NCBI RefSeq assembly: GCF_003208215.1 | Contig: NZ_QKLW01000006.1 | Coordinates: 180,430 to 244,429 of the forward strand | Direction of reading: 5' to 3' | DNA length: 64,000 nt | DNA from: Marinomonas alcarazii | GTDB lineage: Bacteria > Pseudomonadota > Gammaproteobacteria > Pseudomonadales > Marinomonadaceae | Shown: positions 50,351 to 59,648 of the stretch, one piece after another | Layout of the letters: every line of letters starts with the position of its first letter | Numbering within the stretch: the stretch's first letter is position 1 | Program-made: the position numbers and the translations under genes | Notes under the pieces: generated by a model | The model's input: only the letters and a program-made list of their open reading frames with translations | What the model was told of the DNA's origin: nothing | The model's database searches: none

Positions 50351-50905
50351 GTGACCAAACCTGATTTATTGATACATGCTGCGTTTAAGTTGTTTTATCA
50401 GCATGGTATTCACGCGGTTGGAATCAACACTATTTTGGCGGAAACAGGCGTAGCGAAGAAAACACTGTACCATCATTTTGCCAGCAAGGAGGCATTAGTA
50501 GAGGCGGTTTTGATCTATCGCGATCAAGTATTTATGGATTGGTTAACATCGAGGATGATGGCAGCCGGTGAAGGTAAAATGGCGGTATTAGCCTTGTTTG
50601 ATGCGCTTGATGACTGGTTTCACGATAGAGTTGAAGTTTTACTTCCATTTAAAGGCTGCTTTTTTGTTAAAGCCAACGCTGAATTTTCTGATCATACGGT
50701 GAACGATCTTTGTCAGCGTCATAAGCAAAATATCACGTCCTTTATACAAGCGAATCTTGTTGGTGATTCTTCAGAATTATCAGCAGCCTATTTGGCCCAG
50801 AGTATCAGTGTGCTAAAAGAGGGAGCGATTGCTCAAGCGTATGTTGCTGGTGACTTAGATGCGGCGAAGAGGGCAAAAGCCATGGCTGTTGCCCTCTTGA
50901 AGTGA
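50351..50905 (+). CDS. TetR-family transcriptional regulator
   Basis: A 184-residue repressor. The N-terminal DNA-binding domain reads LLIHAAFKLFYQHGIHAVGINTILAETGVAKKTLYHHFASKEAL (residues 6-50). The ligand domain is helical, with FKGCFFVKANAEFSDH near residue 100, a pattern shared with NemR/AcrR-like regulators of electrophile or drug responses. It starts with GTG at 50351 after GGGAG. It is divergent from the HPP gene and probably controls it and itself. Confidence 0.9.
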   Translation: MTKPDLLIHAAFKLFYQHGIHAVGINTILAETGVAKKTLYHHFASKEALVEAVLIYRDQVFMDWLTSRMMAAGEGKMAVLALFDALDDWFHDRVEVLLPFKGCFFVKANAEFSDHTVNDLCQRHKQNITSFIQANLVGDSSELSAAYLAQSISVLKEGAIAQAYVAGDLDAAKRAKAMAVALLK

Positions 50906-50928
50906 AATTTTAGATCTGTATCTTATTT

Positions 50929-51786
50929 TCAATCGTCATCGTTTGCGCTGTTGATGCGAGCCAATCTATCTTGTTCTTCTTCAAAGGCGTCTTGGATTTC
51001 TTGTAACACAGAGTCCACATCCGCTTCTTCGGTCGGCTCTTCGAAATGACCTGTTAACTCTGTGTGTGCTGTTAGCTTGCCTGCCTCAAATAGTGCCCAC
51101 ATTTCTTTGGCGTATTTGGTTTCCAGCAGTTCTGGTGCAAACATACCGTAGTAGTTGCGCATATTGTTTACATCGCGTTCGAGCATCCATTCGGCATTAT
51201 TGTTTGCTACAGCGTCAACCGCTTGTGGTAGGTCGATTATGACGGGGCCATGGGAGTCTACCAAGACATTGAATTCTGATAGATCTCCGTGAATGATGCC
51301 TGCAGACAACATGCGAACAATGTCTTTTATTATGGCGTCATGATCGCGCCTTGCTTGCTCAGGGGTAAGCACGACATCGTTCAGGCGCGGGGCAACATCG
51401 CCACTATCATCGGTGACGAGCTCCATTAATAAGACACCATCGAAGCAACCATAAGGCGTCGGCGCACGAACACCGGCTGCGGCTAAACGGTACAGAGCGT
51501 CGACTTCAGCGTTTTGCCATAGGCTTTCTTGTTCGTCACGTCCAAACTTAGAGCCTTTTTCCATCGCTCTCGAACGACGGCTGTTGCGAACTTTTCTGCC
51601 TTCACGGTATTGAACAGCTTGTTTAAAGCTACGTTTACCGGCTTCTTTATAGACTTTAGCGCAGCGGATCTCAGATCCACAGCGAACTACGTAGACAGTC
51701 GCTTCTTTTCCGCTCATTAATTGTCGAAGTACTTCGTCTACTAAGCCGTCTTCGATGAGTGGTTGTATTCTTTTAGGGATTTTCAT
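50929..51786 (-). CDS. RIO1-family serine/threonine protein kinase (PA4780 type)
   Basis: A 285-residue RIO-type kinase. The flexible nucleotide loop is SGKEATVYVV near residue 27, the lysine is in IRCAKVYKE, the catalytic loop is IIHGDLSEFNVLV near 165-177 and the metal loop is VIIDLPQAV near 185. The C-terminal 50 residues are acidic. Bacterial members of this type are conserved in gammaproteobacteria, but their targets are poorly known. It converges tail to tail with the TetR gene. Confidence 0.9.
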   Translation of the reverse strand: MKIPKRIQPLIEDGLVDEVLRQLMSGKEATVYVVRCGSEIRCAKVYKEAGKRSFKQAVQYREGRKVRNSRRSRAMEKGSKFGRDEQESLWQNAEVDALYRLAAAGVRAPTPYGCFDGVLLMELVTDDSGDVAPRLNDVVLTPEQARRDHDAIIKDIVRMLSAGIIHGDLSEFNVLVDSHGPVIIDLPQAVDAVANNNAEWMLERDVNNMRNYYGMFAPELLETKYAKEMWALFEAGKLTAHTELTGHFEEPTEEADVDSVLQEIQDAFEEEQDRLARINSANDDD

Positions 51787-51889
51787 GCGGCTCGTTATAC
51801 AGTGATTAGGTGGCTAATGAAACAACCAGGAACAGAAAATAGACTTTTTCACTGGTGTTACGAAATCGTGTTTATCTGCCATTACGGTT

Positions 51890-52789
51890 TTATTCGTTGA
51901 TTTCACGCTTGTTATATTCGCTCCTCACCAGATATTCGATCATTTCATTGATTTTCATGTTCTTTTCTTCTGCCAGCGCATTGAGCTTTTGCTTGGTATT
52001 AAGCGTCATGCTAATGCTGTAAGGTTTCTTGCCGCTGGATTTCTCGCGAAACTTTTTCTGGCTCCAGGCTTTCTTCATCTTATCAATGATTAATTCTTTA
52101 CGGTCTACGTTATCAGATAAATCTATAGTAGCAATAACTGCCGCTTTTTTTTCTGTATCTGAGTGCGGTACCCAGGCCGGCTCTAAAGGTCTTTGAGTGA
52201 TATTTTGAAGATAAGACCATGCCCAACGCCATTGTGTTGGGTTGTTTTCCTCCAGCCAATTGATCAGCGTATTACGGCTTTGAACGTCCTGCCACTTTAC
52301 TTTCAGTGTCTCTAATATGTCTTGCTGCTGTTTTTGATCGGCTTCGCCATCATAAAAGGCCGTTAATATGTCGGTTTGCCTCTCTGCTGCTGTTTCCCTT
52401 TCAATAATAAAGGCCTTATTTGACAGCAATTGTAGTGAGTTATGGGCATCGTCGGTGTCGAGTTCTGGTTTTTTAGAGAGGCGTTTTAAATAGCACCACA
52501 ACCAGTTGCATACACGTTCATCTTTTTTATCGATCCATCTGAAATAACTCGACGGCAGTTGTGTTGATCTAAAAGCGGTACGCATTTGCGATGCAAAGTT
52601 TTTAGGGGCTCGATTTTTATTAATTAAGGTTTCTAATTCTTCGTTGAGTTTCAACAAACGCTCTTCGAGCGACTCCCCTCGTAAATTTCTGGCTGAGCTT
52701 GCTTTTATTGTCTTCAGTAAATAATCCACATAAAAGGCACATTCTCTTTCTGATGCTGCTTCTAAAACTTCTGAGTTGCTTCTAATCAT
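51890..52789 (-). CDS. Unknown protein with duplicated W-x-W-x-Y-L module and ribbon-helix-helix-like C-terminus
   Basis: A 299-residue soluble protein that I do not recognise. Two related segments are visible: VCNWLWCYLKRLSKKP near residue 93-108 and QWRWAWSYLQNITQRP near 189-204, each followed by an acidic helix. The last 45 residues (KKPYSISMTLNTKQKLNAL through MIEYLVRSEY) have the strand-helix-helix pattern of ribbon-helix-helix DNA-binding proteins. The order basic linker, KK-strand, then helices resembles the Ter-macrodomain protein MatP, but the protein is twice as long. It stands alone in an A/T-rich region. Confidence 0.6.
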   Translation of the reverse strand: MIRSNSEVLEAASERECAFYVDYLLKTIKASSARNLRGESLEERLLKLNEELETLINKNRAPKNFASQMRTAFRSTQLPSSYFRWIDKKDERVCNWLWCYLKRLSKKPELDTDDAHNSLQLLSNKAFIIERETAAERQTDILTAFYDGEADQKQQQDILETLKVKWQDVQSRNTLINWLEENNPTQWRWAWSYLQNITQRPLEPAWVPHSDTEKKAAVIATIDLSDNVDRKELIIDKMKKAWSQKKFREKSSGKKPYSISMTLNTKQKLNALAEEKNMKINEMIEYLVRSEYNKREINE

Positions 52790-53311
52790 GCGACAGACCT
52801 TTTTAGTTGTTTTATGCTCAAAAAATGCAAAATATTACTGTGTAGAGTTTTTCGTAAACCTTACGTGTATTTTTGTAGATTTACAATAATTTTACAGTGA
52901 ATTTATGGATTTTAATCCCTCTTATACGGTTTCAAATTTAATAATTTTGACTTAATTGAGGCTTGGTTCTTTTGCGAAAAGGTTGGATCTAGATGTTGGG
53001 GATGATTATGAAAGGAGCGGTTTCTGGTATTTGTGCGGTTAATAATATTGGACAGGGAGGTTCCGTACTTAATTTTAGATAAGGCTGTTTTAAATATATG
53101 TGGGGTTACTAAGTGAGAAAATAACCTTATATATCAATAAGTTTTTATATCTTTCTATTAATCTTTTTGGGTGTAATCCAATGAAACACAGATACCTCGC
53201 CCCTTAGGGCTGGGTGTTTCATTGGTTGCAAGAAGTTAATCTATTTAGATTGGCTTTTTAGAGCGCATTGGCTGGTTTTTCGTATGGAAAAGCTTGGGTA
53301 AAGAAGCTTAT
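52790..53311. other. A/T-rich intergenic region of about 520 bp with one strong hairpin
   Basis: No open reading frame with family features was seen. It should contain the promoter of the leftward unknown gene and the 3' end of the leftward GGDEF gene. The notable element is a 48-nt perfect-arm hairpin at 53178-53225. Confidence 0.5.
53178..53225. ncRNA. Strong hairpin, possible small structured RNA
   Basis: A perfect 12-bp outer stem (CCAATGAAACAC with GTGTTTCATTGG) encloses an inner 4-bp G/C stem (GCCC-CTTA-GGGC). It is not followed by a T-tract on either strand, so it is not an obvious terminator. It lies about 90 bp downstream of the GGDEF gene. It could be a small RNA, a 3'-end stabiliser or an operator. 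Confidence 0.35.
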
Positions 53312-54388
53312 CTAAGCTTGGGAGGCTCGTATGGTGTTTCGGCCGGATTGTTTGGCATCATAAAGATGATCATCCGCAATTTTGAATACGGCTTCTTTTG
53401 AGGAGGCTTCATGAGAGTGGCCAACACCAATACTAACCGTAATGTTGGCAATATCGTCGATAACAAGTTGGCTGACTGCCAGTCTTAGATTTTCGGCGAG
53501 GGTCATTACTTGCTGTGGTGTTCTATTCAAAGTAAGTACGACAAATTCTTCTCCGCCCCAGCGGCACAATATATCATTCGGATGGATAGATCGTCTGATT
53601 TTACCTGCTATGCTGGTAAGTACTTTGTCGCCAATAAGATGGCCATTAAGGTCATTTACCTGTTTAAAATGATCAATATCGATGATGAGGATTGCGTAAT
53701 TCTTCTTTTGTTCCGCTGAATCAAGGTTAAGCTCATTAAACACCTTCTCAATTCCGCGTCGGTTTAGTGCTCGGGTGAGTACATCTATATAGGCAAAGTC
53801 TTCAAGCATGTCTGCGCGGGCTATCACTTGGTCTGTTGTAACCCTCAATTTGATAACCGTCCACAATAAGAAAATATAAATAGCGTGGGCTATGGCCATG
53901 TTTAATGTGACAACAAGCGCTTCGCCGGTAGTATGGTTTTGTATCAGGGCAAAGTAATGGCCTGTAATGGTGGCAACAAAAACAATAGCGGTTGCTGGAG
54001 CGGCCTTTTTGACGTCAAGAAAAAGATAGACGATGACGTAATTTAGTCCGAGCCACTGCGCCGAGTTAGAAAATTGGCCATTACCGGGTAAATGGTGCCA
54101 AATACTGCAGCTTATTAAGTAACCTGCAACAACGAGGTAGGCAAGATAATGTAAGCTCTGCTGATTGGCACGTGAAAAACTAATTAGGTAAATCAGAATA
54201 AATGCGGTTATACATATTGGATAAGAGAAGGCGTCAAATACTGCAATAATACCGCTGTAAGCATCAATTGCCCAGATTGCACTAAAACCCAAAATGGCAA
54301 CAATCAGTAACTGACGGAACAAGGGTGGGGAAATTTGGGCCGCAGTTAATTTCTTATCTATGCTTTTGTTCGGCTGAGTTTTCATCAT
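53312..54388 (-). CDS. Membrane-bound diguanylate cyclase (GGDEF domain)
   Basis: A 358-residue protein. Residues 25-195 hold about six hydrophobic helices with no extracellular domain of note. The GGDEF domain follows (residues 200-358): YAILIIDIDHFKQVNDLNGH, then the active-site RWGGEEFVVL near residue 276 and VTVSIGVGHS. The active GGEEF form should make c-di-GMP. The inhibitory RxxD site five residues upstream is degenerate (HPND), so product inhibition may be absent. Confidence 0.88.
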   Translation of the reverse strand: MMKTQPNKSIDKKLTAAQISPPLFRQLLIVAILGFSAIWAIDAYSGIIAVFDAFSYPICITAFILIYLISFSRANQQSLHYLAYLVVAGYLISCSIWHHLPGNGQFSNSAQWLGLNYVIVYLFLDVKKAAPATAIVFVATITGHYFALIQNHTTGEALVVTLNMAIAHAIYIFLLWTVIKLRVTTDQVIARADMLEDFAYIDVLTRALNRRGIEKVFNELNLDSAEQKKNYAILIIDIDHFKQVNDLNGHLIGDKVLTSIAGKIRRSIHPNDILCRWGGEEFVVLTLNRTPQQVMTLAENLRLAVSQLVIDDIANITVSIGVGHSHEASSKEAVFKIADDHLYDAKQSGRNTIRASQA

Positions 54389-54480
54389 TAGGTTTATAAA
54401 GATATATAGGAATGTAGAGTATATCGTTTTTGCATGATATAGGCTTATGGAAAACTACACTATGCAACTTAAATATAGGT

Positions 54481-55728
54481 TCAGCGCCGCTTTCGTTTCG
54501 TTTTTTTGTCTTTTGATGAAGAAAAGCCAAGCGCTTTGGCTCTTAGCTCTTTTTTAGAAGGTTCACGTCGTTTTGTTGGCTGATCGATATTATTAAGGTC
54601 GGGTTCGAAACCAGGAAACCATTGCGGGATGAATTGCTCATTAAGCAGCTTTTCAATGTCGGTTAGTAGGTAGCGTTCTTTTTCAGTAACTAGGCTAATA
54701 GCAATGCCCGTTGAACCTGCTCGCCCAGTTCGTCCTATTCGGTGGATATAGTCTTCGGCATTGTAGGGTAATTCGTGGTTGATCACGTACTGCAGTTGTT
54801 CTATATCAATGCCCCTGGCTGCCACATCGGTGGCAACGAGAGCACGCACTTTACCATGTTTAAAGTCGGTTAAGATGCGATCTCTTGCGCCTTGGGATTT
54901 GTCCCCATGAATGGACTGAGTTGCGATCCCATCTTTTTCCATTTCTTTTGCTAGTTCATCCGCGCCTTGCTTGGTGCGAGTAAAAATAAGCACCTGCTGC
55001 CAGTTTTTTGAGCCAATGAGGTAGGAAATAAGCGCACTTTTACGGTTTTTATCTACCGTATAAATGGTTTGTTCGACCTGAGTCGCGGTGGTGTTGCGAT
55101 TGTCGACTTCGATCAGCTGAGGGTCTTTTAATAGCGTTTTGCTTAGTGCGAAAATTTCGTCATTAAACGTTGCTGAAAAGAATAGCGTTTGGCGGGTTTC
55201 AGGCAGCTTTTTTAATATCCTTTGGATGTCGATGATAAAACCCATATCCAACATTCTGTCGGCTTCATCCAGCACCAGTGTTTTCAGGCAGCTTAAATCG
55301 ATGAGGTTTTTCATTATCAATTCAAGTAGGCGGCCAGGTGTTGCGACCAGTACTTGGCAACCCTTTCTAAGGGCATCGAGCTGGACATTAATACTGGCAC
55401 CACCGTAAGCCACTACAGATTGAACAGAAGTATTCGCGCTGTATTTTTCAAAACTTGCGTGAACTTGTTGGGCCAGTTCACGTGTTGGAGTAAGTACTAG
55501 AACTTGGATCGCACAAGGGTTATCCCCTTCTGTAGAAAGAATTTGATGTAAAAGAGGCAAGGCGAATGCCGCGGTTTTCCCCGTACCTGTTTGTGCGCCT
55601 GCCATCAGATCTTTATGAGCAAGCACCGCAGGAATCGCTGCCTGTTGAATAGGTGTAGGGGTTTGATATCCAAGGTTCTGTACTTGTAGAAGAATGTCTT
55701 GATGAAGTCCTAGTGACGCAAAGCTCAT
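54481..55728 (-). CDS. rhlE: ATP-dependent RNA helicase RhlE
   Basis: A 415-residue DEAD-box helicase. Motifs in order: LGYQTPTPIQQAAIP (Q motif), GAQTGTGKTAAFALP, PTRELAQQV, TPGRLLE, DEADRMLD, SATF, GDKSQGARDRIL, ATDVAARGIDIEQL and HRIGRTGRAG. The C-terminal tail is basic. RhlE-type helicases remodel RNA in ribosome assembly and cold adaptation. The start is at 55728, where AGGACCCCC precedes ATG and the family sequence MSFASLGL begins; a longer frame is unsupported. Confidence 0.92.
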   Translation of the reverse strand: MSFASLGLHQDILLQVQNLGYQTPTPIQQAAIPAVLAHKDLMAGAQTGTGKTAAFALPLLHQILSTEGDNPCAIQVLVLTPTRELAQQVHASFEKYSANTSVQSVVAYGGASINVQLDALRKGCQVLVATPGRLLELIMKNLIDLSCLKTLVLDEADRMLDMGFIIDIQRILKKLPETRQTLFFSATFNDEIFALSKTLLKDPQLIEVDNRNTTATQVEQTIYTVDKNRKSALISYLIGSKNWQQVLIFTRTKQGADELAKEMEKDGIATQSIHGDKSQGARDRILTDFKHGKVRALVATDVAARGIDIEQLQYVINHELPYNAEDYIHRIGRTGRAGSTGIAISLVTEKERYLLTDIEKLLNEQFIPQWFPGFEPDLNNIDQPTKRREPSKKELRAKALGFSSSKDKKTKRKRR

Positions 55729-55834
55729 GGGGGTCCTGCTGATAATAAAATGCAAAGTTAAGGAGTATTGTAGCACTTTGCTTTTCATACGGATGAGCTT
55801 TTATTGAGCGTAGACAGGGGCGGTACACAATACG

Positions 55835-55867
55835 AAAAAAGGCAGATCTAGTGTAGATCTGCCTTTT
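55835..55867 (-). terminator. Terminator of the nhaC gene
   Basis: A perfect 14-bp stem (AAAAGGCAGATCTA with its complement) around a 3-base loop has a T-run on the minus strand. It lies 37 bp after the nhaC stop. Confidence 0.92.
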
Positions 55868-55903
55868 GGTGATTTGCGTGTCATGGGGGAGATGACGAGT
55901 CGA

Positions 55904-57391
55904 TTATTTCGTCGCTACGCTGTAGTCCATGACTAACTCATTATTTTTCTTCCATGCGTCCTGCTCTTCTTGAGAGGCTTTAGGAGAGAAAAAACCTAAT
56001 TGCGCATAGCATAAACCAAGCACAGGAGAGACCCAACAAGCAAAGGCTAATGGGATATAAAGTAAGTTTTCAAAGTTGCCGTCACCGATGCTTAAACCTA
56101 AAGCGCCAATAACAAAAGCACCACCGGCATTCCAAGGAACAAGCGGAGAAACTAATGTGCCACCTTCTTCGATTGCTCTTGAAAGGTTCAGCGTTGAGTA
56201 TTTCATACCACGATAAACTGGCGCATACATACGGCCTGGTAGCGCGATAGATAAGTATGGGTCACCTGCGACTAGGTTAGTGGCAACAGAAGTTAAAGTA
56301 GCGGAAGTCTGAACGCCTTTGAAGGTTCTTACCTTGGTCATAATGGCGCTGATGATGGCCTCTAAACAGCCCGTTCTTTCAAGGGCGCCGCCAAAACCAA
56401 GTGCAATCAAAATCAAGGAAATAGTCCACATCATTGACTGGATACCACCGCGATTTAAAAGACTGTTGATCGCATCTGAGCTTGTGGTAATGGAGTAACC
56501 GCTGTTGGCGTAGGTGATGATGTCATGGACGCCAGCACCTTGAGTGATGGCTGCAACCACCGCACCCGCTAGGACGCCTGCAAACAAAGATGGAATAGGA
56601 GGCATGCGTCGCACAGCAAGTACGATAACAACCAAAGCTGGGGCCAGTAACCAAGCGGAAATTTCGAAATTATTCTGCAAAGAAGAAGTGATGGCGTTAA
56701 TGCGTTCAAAAGAACCGTTATCGTTGCCGATCAACGTGAAGCCTGCGATCAAATAAATAACCAAGGCTATCAACATCGCTGGAATAGTCGTTGGCATCAT
56801 GTTTTTGATGTGGGAGAACACATCGGTGCCTGTCACTGCAGGAGCTAGGTTTGTGGTGTCAGACAAAGGTGATACTTTATCGCCAAAGAAGGCACCAGAC
56901 ACAACCGCGCCGGCTGTCCAATACATAGGTATTTCAAAACCCGCACCAATGCCCATAAGCGCTAAACCAACCGTGCCCACGGTTCCCCATGATGTGCCAA
57001 GTGACAGAGAAACCACAGCACAAAGAAGCATGGCAGCCGCAAGGAAAATCTGTGGTGATAATAGCGTTAAACCGTAATAAATAAGTGTTGGAACCGTACC
57101 ACTGGCAATCCACACACCGACCAGCATACCGACAAGAATCAATACCGAAACGGATGGCATAGAGACGTGAATGACATTGAATATGCCTTTTTCAATTTGT
57201 TTCCACTTCAAGCCTTGCTTGATACCAACCAACGAGGTGAGAGCTAAACCAATGGCCAGAGGAATGTGTGGGGTGAAATCACCGAAGTAAAAGATTTGAA
57301 TACCTAGTAACGCAAGCGTCAGTACAACGGGAATAAGAGCAAGCCCTAAGCTTGGCTTGTTAGTCTCCGTAGATTCTGTGTTTATCGACAT
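55904..57391 (-). CDS. nhaC: Na+/H+ antiporter of the NhaC family
   Basis: A 495-residue inner membrane protein with about twelve helices. Characteristic segments are GVWIASGTVPTLIYYGLTLL, SLSLGTSWGTVGTVGLALMGIG and SGAFFGDKVSPLSDTTNLAPA, followed by late VAGDPYLSIALPGRMY and SPLVPWNAGGAFV. NhaC extrudes sodium in exchange for protons, as expected for a marine organism. AAAGGAACTCTCT precedes the start. It is transcribed alone; a 695-bp region separates it from the divergent phosphorelay operon. Confidence 0.92.
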   Translation of the reverse strand: MSINTESTETNKPSLGLALIPVVLTLALLGIQIFYFGDFTPHIPLAIGLALTSLVGIKQGLKWKQIEKGIFNVIHVSMPSVSVLILVGMLVGVWIASGTVPTLIYYGLTLLSPQIFLAAAMLLCAVVSLSLGTSWGTVGTVGLALMGIGAGFEIPMYWTAGAVVSGAFFGDKVSPLSDTTNLAPAVTGTDVFSHIKNMMPTTIPAMLIALVIYLIAGFTLIGNDNGSFERINAITSSLQNNFEISAWLLAPALVVIVLAVRRMPPIPSLFAGVLAGAVVAAITQGAGVHDIITYANSGYSITTSSDAINSLLNRGGIQSMMWTISLILIALGFGGALERTGCLEAIISAIMTKVRTFKGVQTSATLTSVATNLVAGDPYLSIALPGRMYAPVYRGMKYSTLNLSRAIEEGGTLVSPLVPWNAGGAFVIGALGLSIGDGNFENLLYIPLAFACWVSPVLGLCYAQLGFFSPKASQEEQDAWKKNNELVMDYSVATK

Positions 57392-58086
57392 AGAGAGTTC
57401 CTTTGCTTTCTTTTTTTATAGAGAGTAAAGAAGAGGGTGACATGAAAGCATGCAATCTTCTTCTTTGCTTTGAACAAGTTTTAGCAGGAAGGCTGAATTT
57501 ATTCACAAACAAGTCGTAATACTTTGTATGAACAATGTGAAAGCCAGATGGGAGTATTAAGCGACATTTTATGGACGTTATAACGGTATATTCTAGAAGG
57601 AAGCGCAATGGCAAACAGTCTAATAGGAAAACATTGCCATTATTTTCGCCGCTGTTTTTAGGCAAATAAACAACGCCCTTGGCTATTTATAAAGTCGTTC
57701 TAATTCCTTGCGCTGTCTCTGATTCACAAGGCAGTGCGTAGATACATTGGCCGGTTTTTGGAAAAGTCATAATCTTTTGTGCCGCATATTATTAGACAAG
57801 GAGAGGCTTTTCTTAGGCTGGTTAAAGGAGCAAATTTGCACCTGCGTCATTAAATGGCTTTGTTTGATAATGTCACTCTACTAAATAAACACATCTTGTT
57901 TACAAACTGGATTTTCATTTACATTTTGTTTATATATTAGAGGTCAAATAGAGTTCTTATCTTTCTCCGCCTTAGTTGTTATAGTTCTGGAGCAAGTCAC
58001 CTAATAACTTGTTCAATATGACAAAATAACGATAAAAATGACCATGAAATATTGGATCTAACTTACACCTTGTGCAGTGCATCACT
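57392..58086. other. Large divergent intergenic region of about 695 bp
   Basis: It lies between nhaC (leftward) and the phosphorelay operon (rightward). It is A/T-rich with no ORF that I would call a gene and no riboswitch pattern that I could recognise. Promoters for both directions must be here. The unusual length leaves room for regulatory sites or a small RNA that I cannot resolve by eye. Confidence 0.5.
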
Positions 58087-58818
58087 ATGTTAAAGTCAGA
58101 CAGTAAAATCCTCATTGTTGACGATTCAAGTGTCATCAGAGAGACCTTAGAGAGTTATTTTGCAGAAGAAGGTTATACCGTCATCAGTGCTGAAACAGCT
58201 GAAGCTGCAGAGTTGTTACTGAGCGAGCAAGAGTTCGATCTTATCTTGCTGGATATCCGTTTGCCTGGCAAAGATGGCTTAACCTTGACGAGAGAGCTGC
58301 GAAGCCGCTCTGAAGTGGGCATTATTTTGGTTACCGGCAAACAGGACGATATTGACCGTATTATTGGGTTGGAATGTGGGGCTGACGAGTACGTTTGTAA
58401 ACCATTCAATGCCCGTGAAGTCTTGGCTAGAGGCAAGAACCTGATTCGTCGCGTCCAAAAGCAGCGAGAATTGTCTAAAACAGTGGTTGAAGAGCCTGTG
58501 CTGCAAACGATTGGAACATGGCAACTGGACACGTCTCGACGAGTGTTAGTGAAATCTGACCGCAGTGTGAGCCAATTGACGGAAGGGGAATTTCAACTGC
58601 TGTTGGCGTTAAAGATGAGCGAAGGGGCCGTCCTAACCCGAGACCAATTAATGGACAGGATTAAGAATCGTACGTGGAACGCCACAGATCGGACCATTGA
58701 TGTCTTGATCGGACGAATTCGCCGCAAGTTAAGCGAAGACCCTTTATGCCCTCAAATGATCATTACCGTCCATGGTGTTGGTTATCTGTTTAGTCATCCT
58801 GTGCAAGATGATTGCTAA
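58087..58818 (+). CDS. OmpR/TorR-type response regulator
   Basis: A 243-residue two-component regulator. The receiver domain (residues 6-120) shows ILIVDDS with acidic pocket, phospho-aspartate in LILLDIRLPG near 54, VTGKQD and KPFNAREVL. The C-terminal winged helix (about 145-240) contains QLTEGEFQLLLAL and DRTIDVLIGRIRRKL. ATG at 58087 is preferred; an in-frame GTG five codons earlier is possible, and neither has a clear Shine-Dalgarno. First gene of a three-gene operon with TAATG overlaps. Confidence 0.9.
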   Translation: MLKSDSKILIVDDSSVIRETLESYFAEEGYTVISAETAEAAELLLSEQEFDLILLDIRLPGKDGLTLTRELRSRSEVGIILVTGKQDDIDRIIGLECGADEYVCKPFNAREVLARGKNLIRRVQKQRELSKTVVEEPVLQTIGTWQLDTSRRVLVKSDRSVSQLTEGEFQLLLALKMSEGAVLTRDQLMDRIKNRTWNATDRTIDVLIGRIRRKLSEDPLCPQMIITVHGVGYLFSHPVQDDC

Positions 58819-59648
58819 TGCTGGCTGTTGCATATAAGAGGGCACTGGCGGTTATTTTGGTGGTAAGCGCTTCTGTGCCTGCGTTGGCAGAGTCGTCGGC
58901 TGAGTTAGATGGGTTATCTGGTTCAACGGTACGAGTGTGTGGTAACAATGCCTATCCTCCGGTTACTTGGATAAACAAAGACCAGCAGATAGATGGTATT
59001 AATGTGGCTGTTATTCGACGTTTGCTCGAGCCGCTTAATGTCACCGTTGACACCTATCAAGACAGCAACTGGCGACGCTGCATTAAAGAAGTGGAATTAG
59101 GCAATGTCGATATCTTGTCTGGCTTCAAAACGGATGTTCGCCAGCAATCGATGATTTATCTCGATGCGCCTATTATTCGAGAATCTATTTATCTTTATTA
59201 TCCGCTCGAACACCCCCTTAATTTTGAAGGTTGGGAAGCATTAGCAGGCTTGCGGGTGGGAGTGCTAATGGGCGATAGTTTTGGCAATAAGGTTGACGCT
59301 GCTCTGCATAAATACCCCAGTCTTGAATTTGTCTCCACGCAAGATCAAAACTTATTAAAACTGGCTGACAATCGTTTAGATGTTGTCCCCATGGGCGGCT
59401 TATCAGGTCAGTTAGACCTCCGTCGTTTAGGGCTAGAGGATAAAATTGGTTACACCGAGACGGATGTAAGTGATTTTTGGTATTTGGCGATTTCCAAGAA
59501 ATCTTTCTTAGTTAAATGGCTGCCATTGTTAAATCAACGCTTGGAGCAGCTTTTGAAAGACCCTGCAACAGTCCCCAAGCTCGTTACCCAATATCATAAG
59601 GTTTACAGCGAAGACCTTGATTTAAAAAGAGGGGGTTCTGGAAACTAA
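58818..59648 (+). CDS. Periplasmic amino-acid-binding-like sensor protein of the phosphorelay operon
   Basis: A 276-residue secreted protein; the signal peptide ends SVPALA. The mature part has the SBP_bac_3 fold: [34 protein letters not shown], then [31 protein letters not shown], then [16 protein letters not shown]. No ABC transporter is encoded nearby; its place between response regulator and sensor kinase suggests that it hands a ligand signal to the kinase. ATG at 58818 shares a base with the previous stop (TAATG); an in-frame TTG two codons earlier is possible. Confidence 0.83.
   Translation: MLAVAYKRALAVILVVSASVPALAESSAELDGLSGSTVRVCGNNAYPPVTWINKDQQIDGINVAVIRRLLEPLNVTVDTYQDSNWRRCIKEVELGNVDILSGFKTDVRQQSMIYLDAPIIRESIYLYYPLEHPLNFEGWEALAGLRVGVLMGDSFGNKVDAALHKYPSLEFVSTQDQNLLKLADNRLDVVPMGGLSGQLDLRRLGLEDKIGYTETDVSDFWYLAISKKSFLVKWLPLLNQRLEQLLKDPATVPKLVTQYHKVYSEDLDLKRGGSGN

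Noticed and set aside
51890..52789. Naming the ribbon-helix-helix-like protein MatP
   Set aside because: The resemblance is limited to the order of elements; the protein is about twice the length of MatP and the signature residues were not matched with confidence.
57360..57665. Minus-strand open frame upstream of nhaC
   Set aside because: It overlaps the nhaC start region, has no family features and no proper ribosome binding site.
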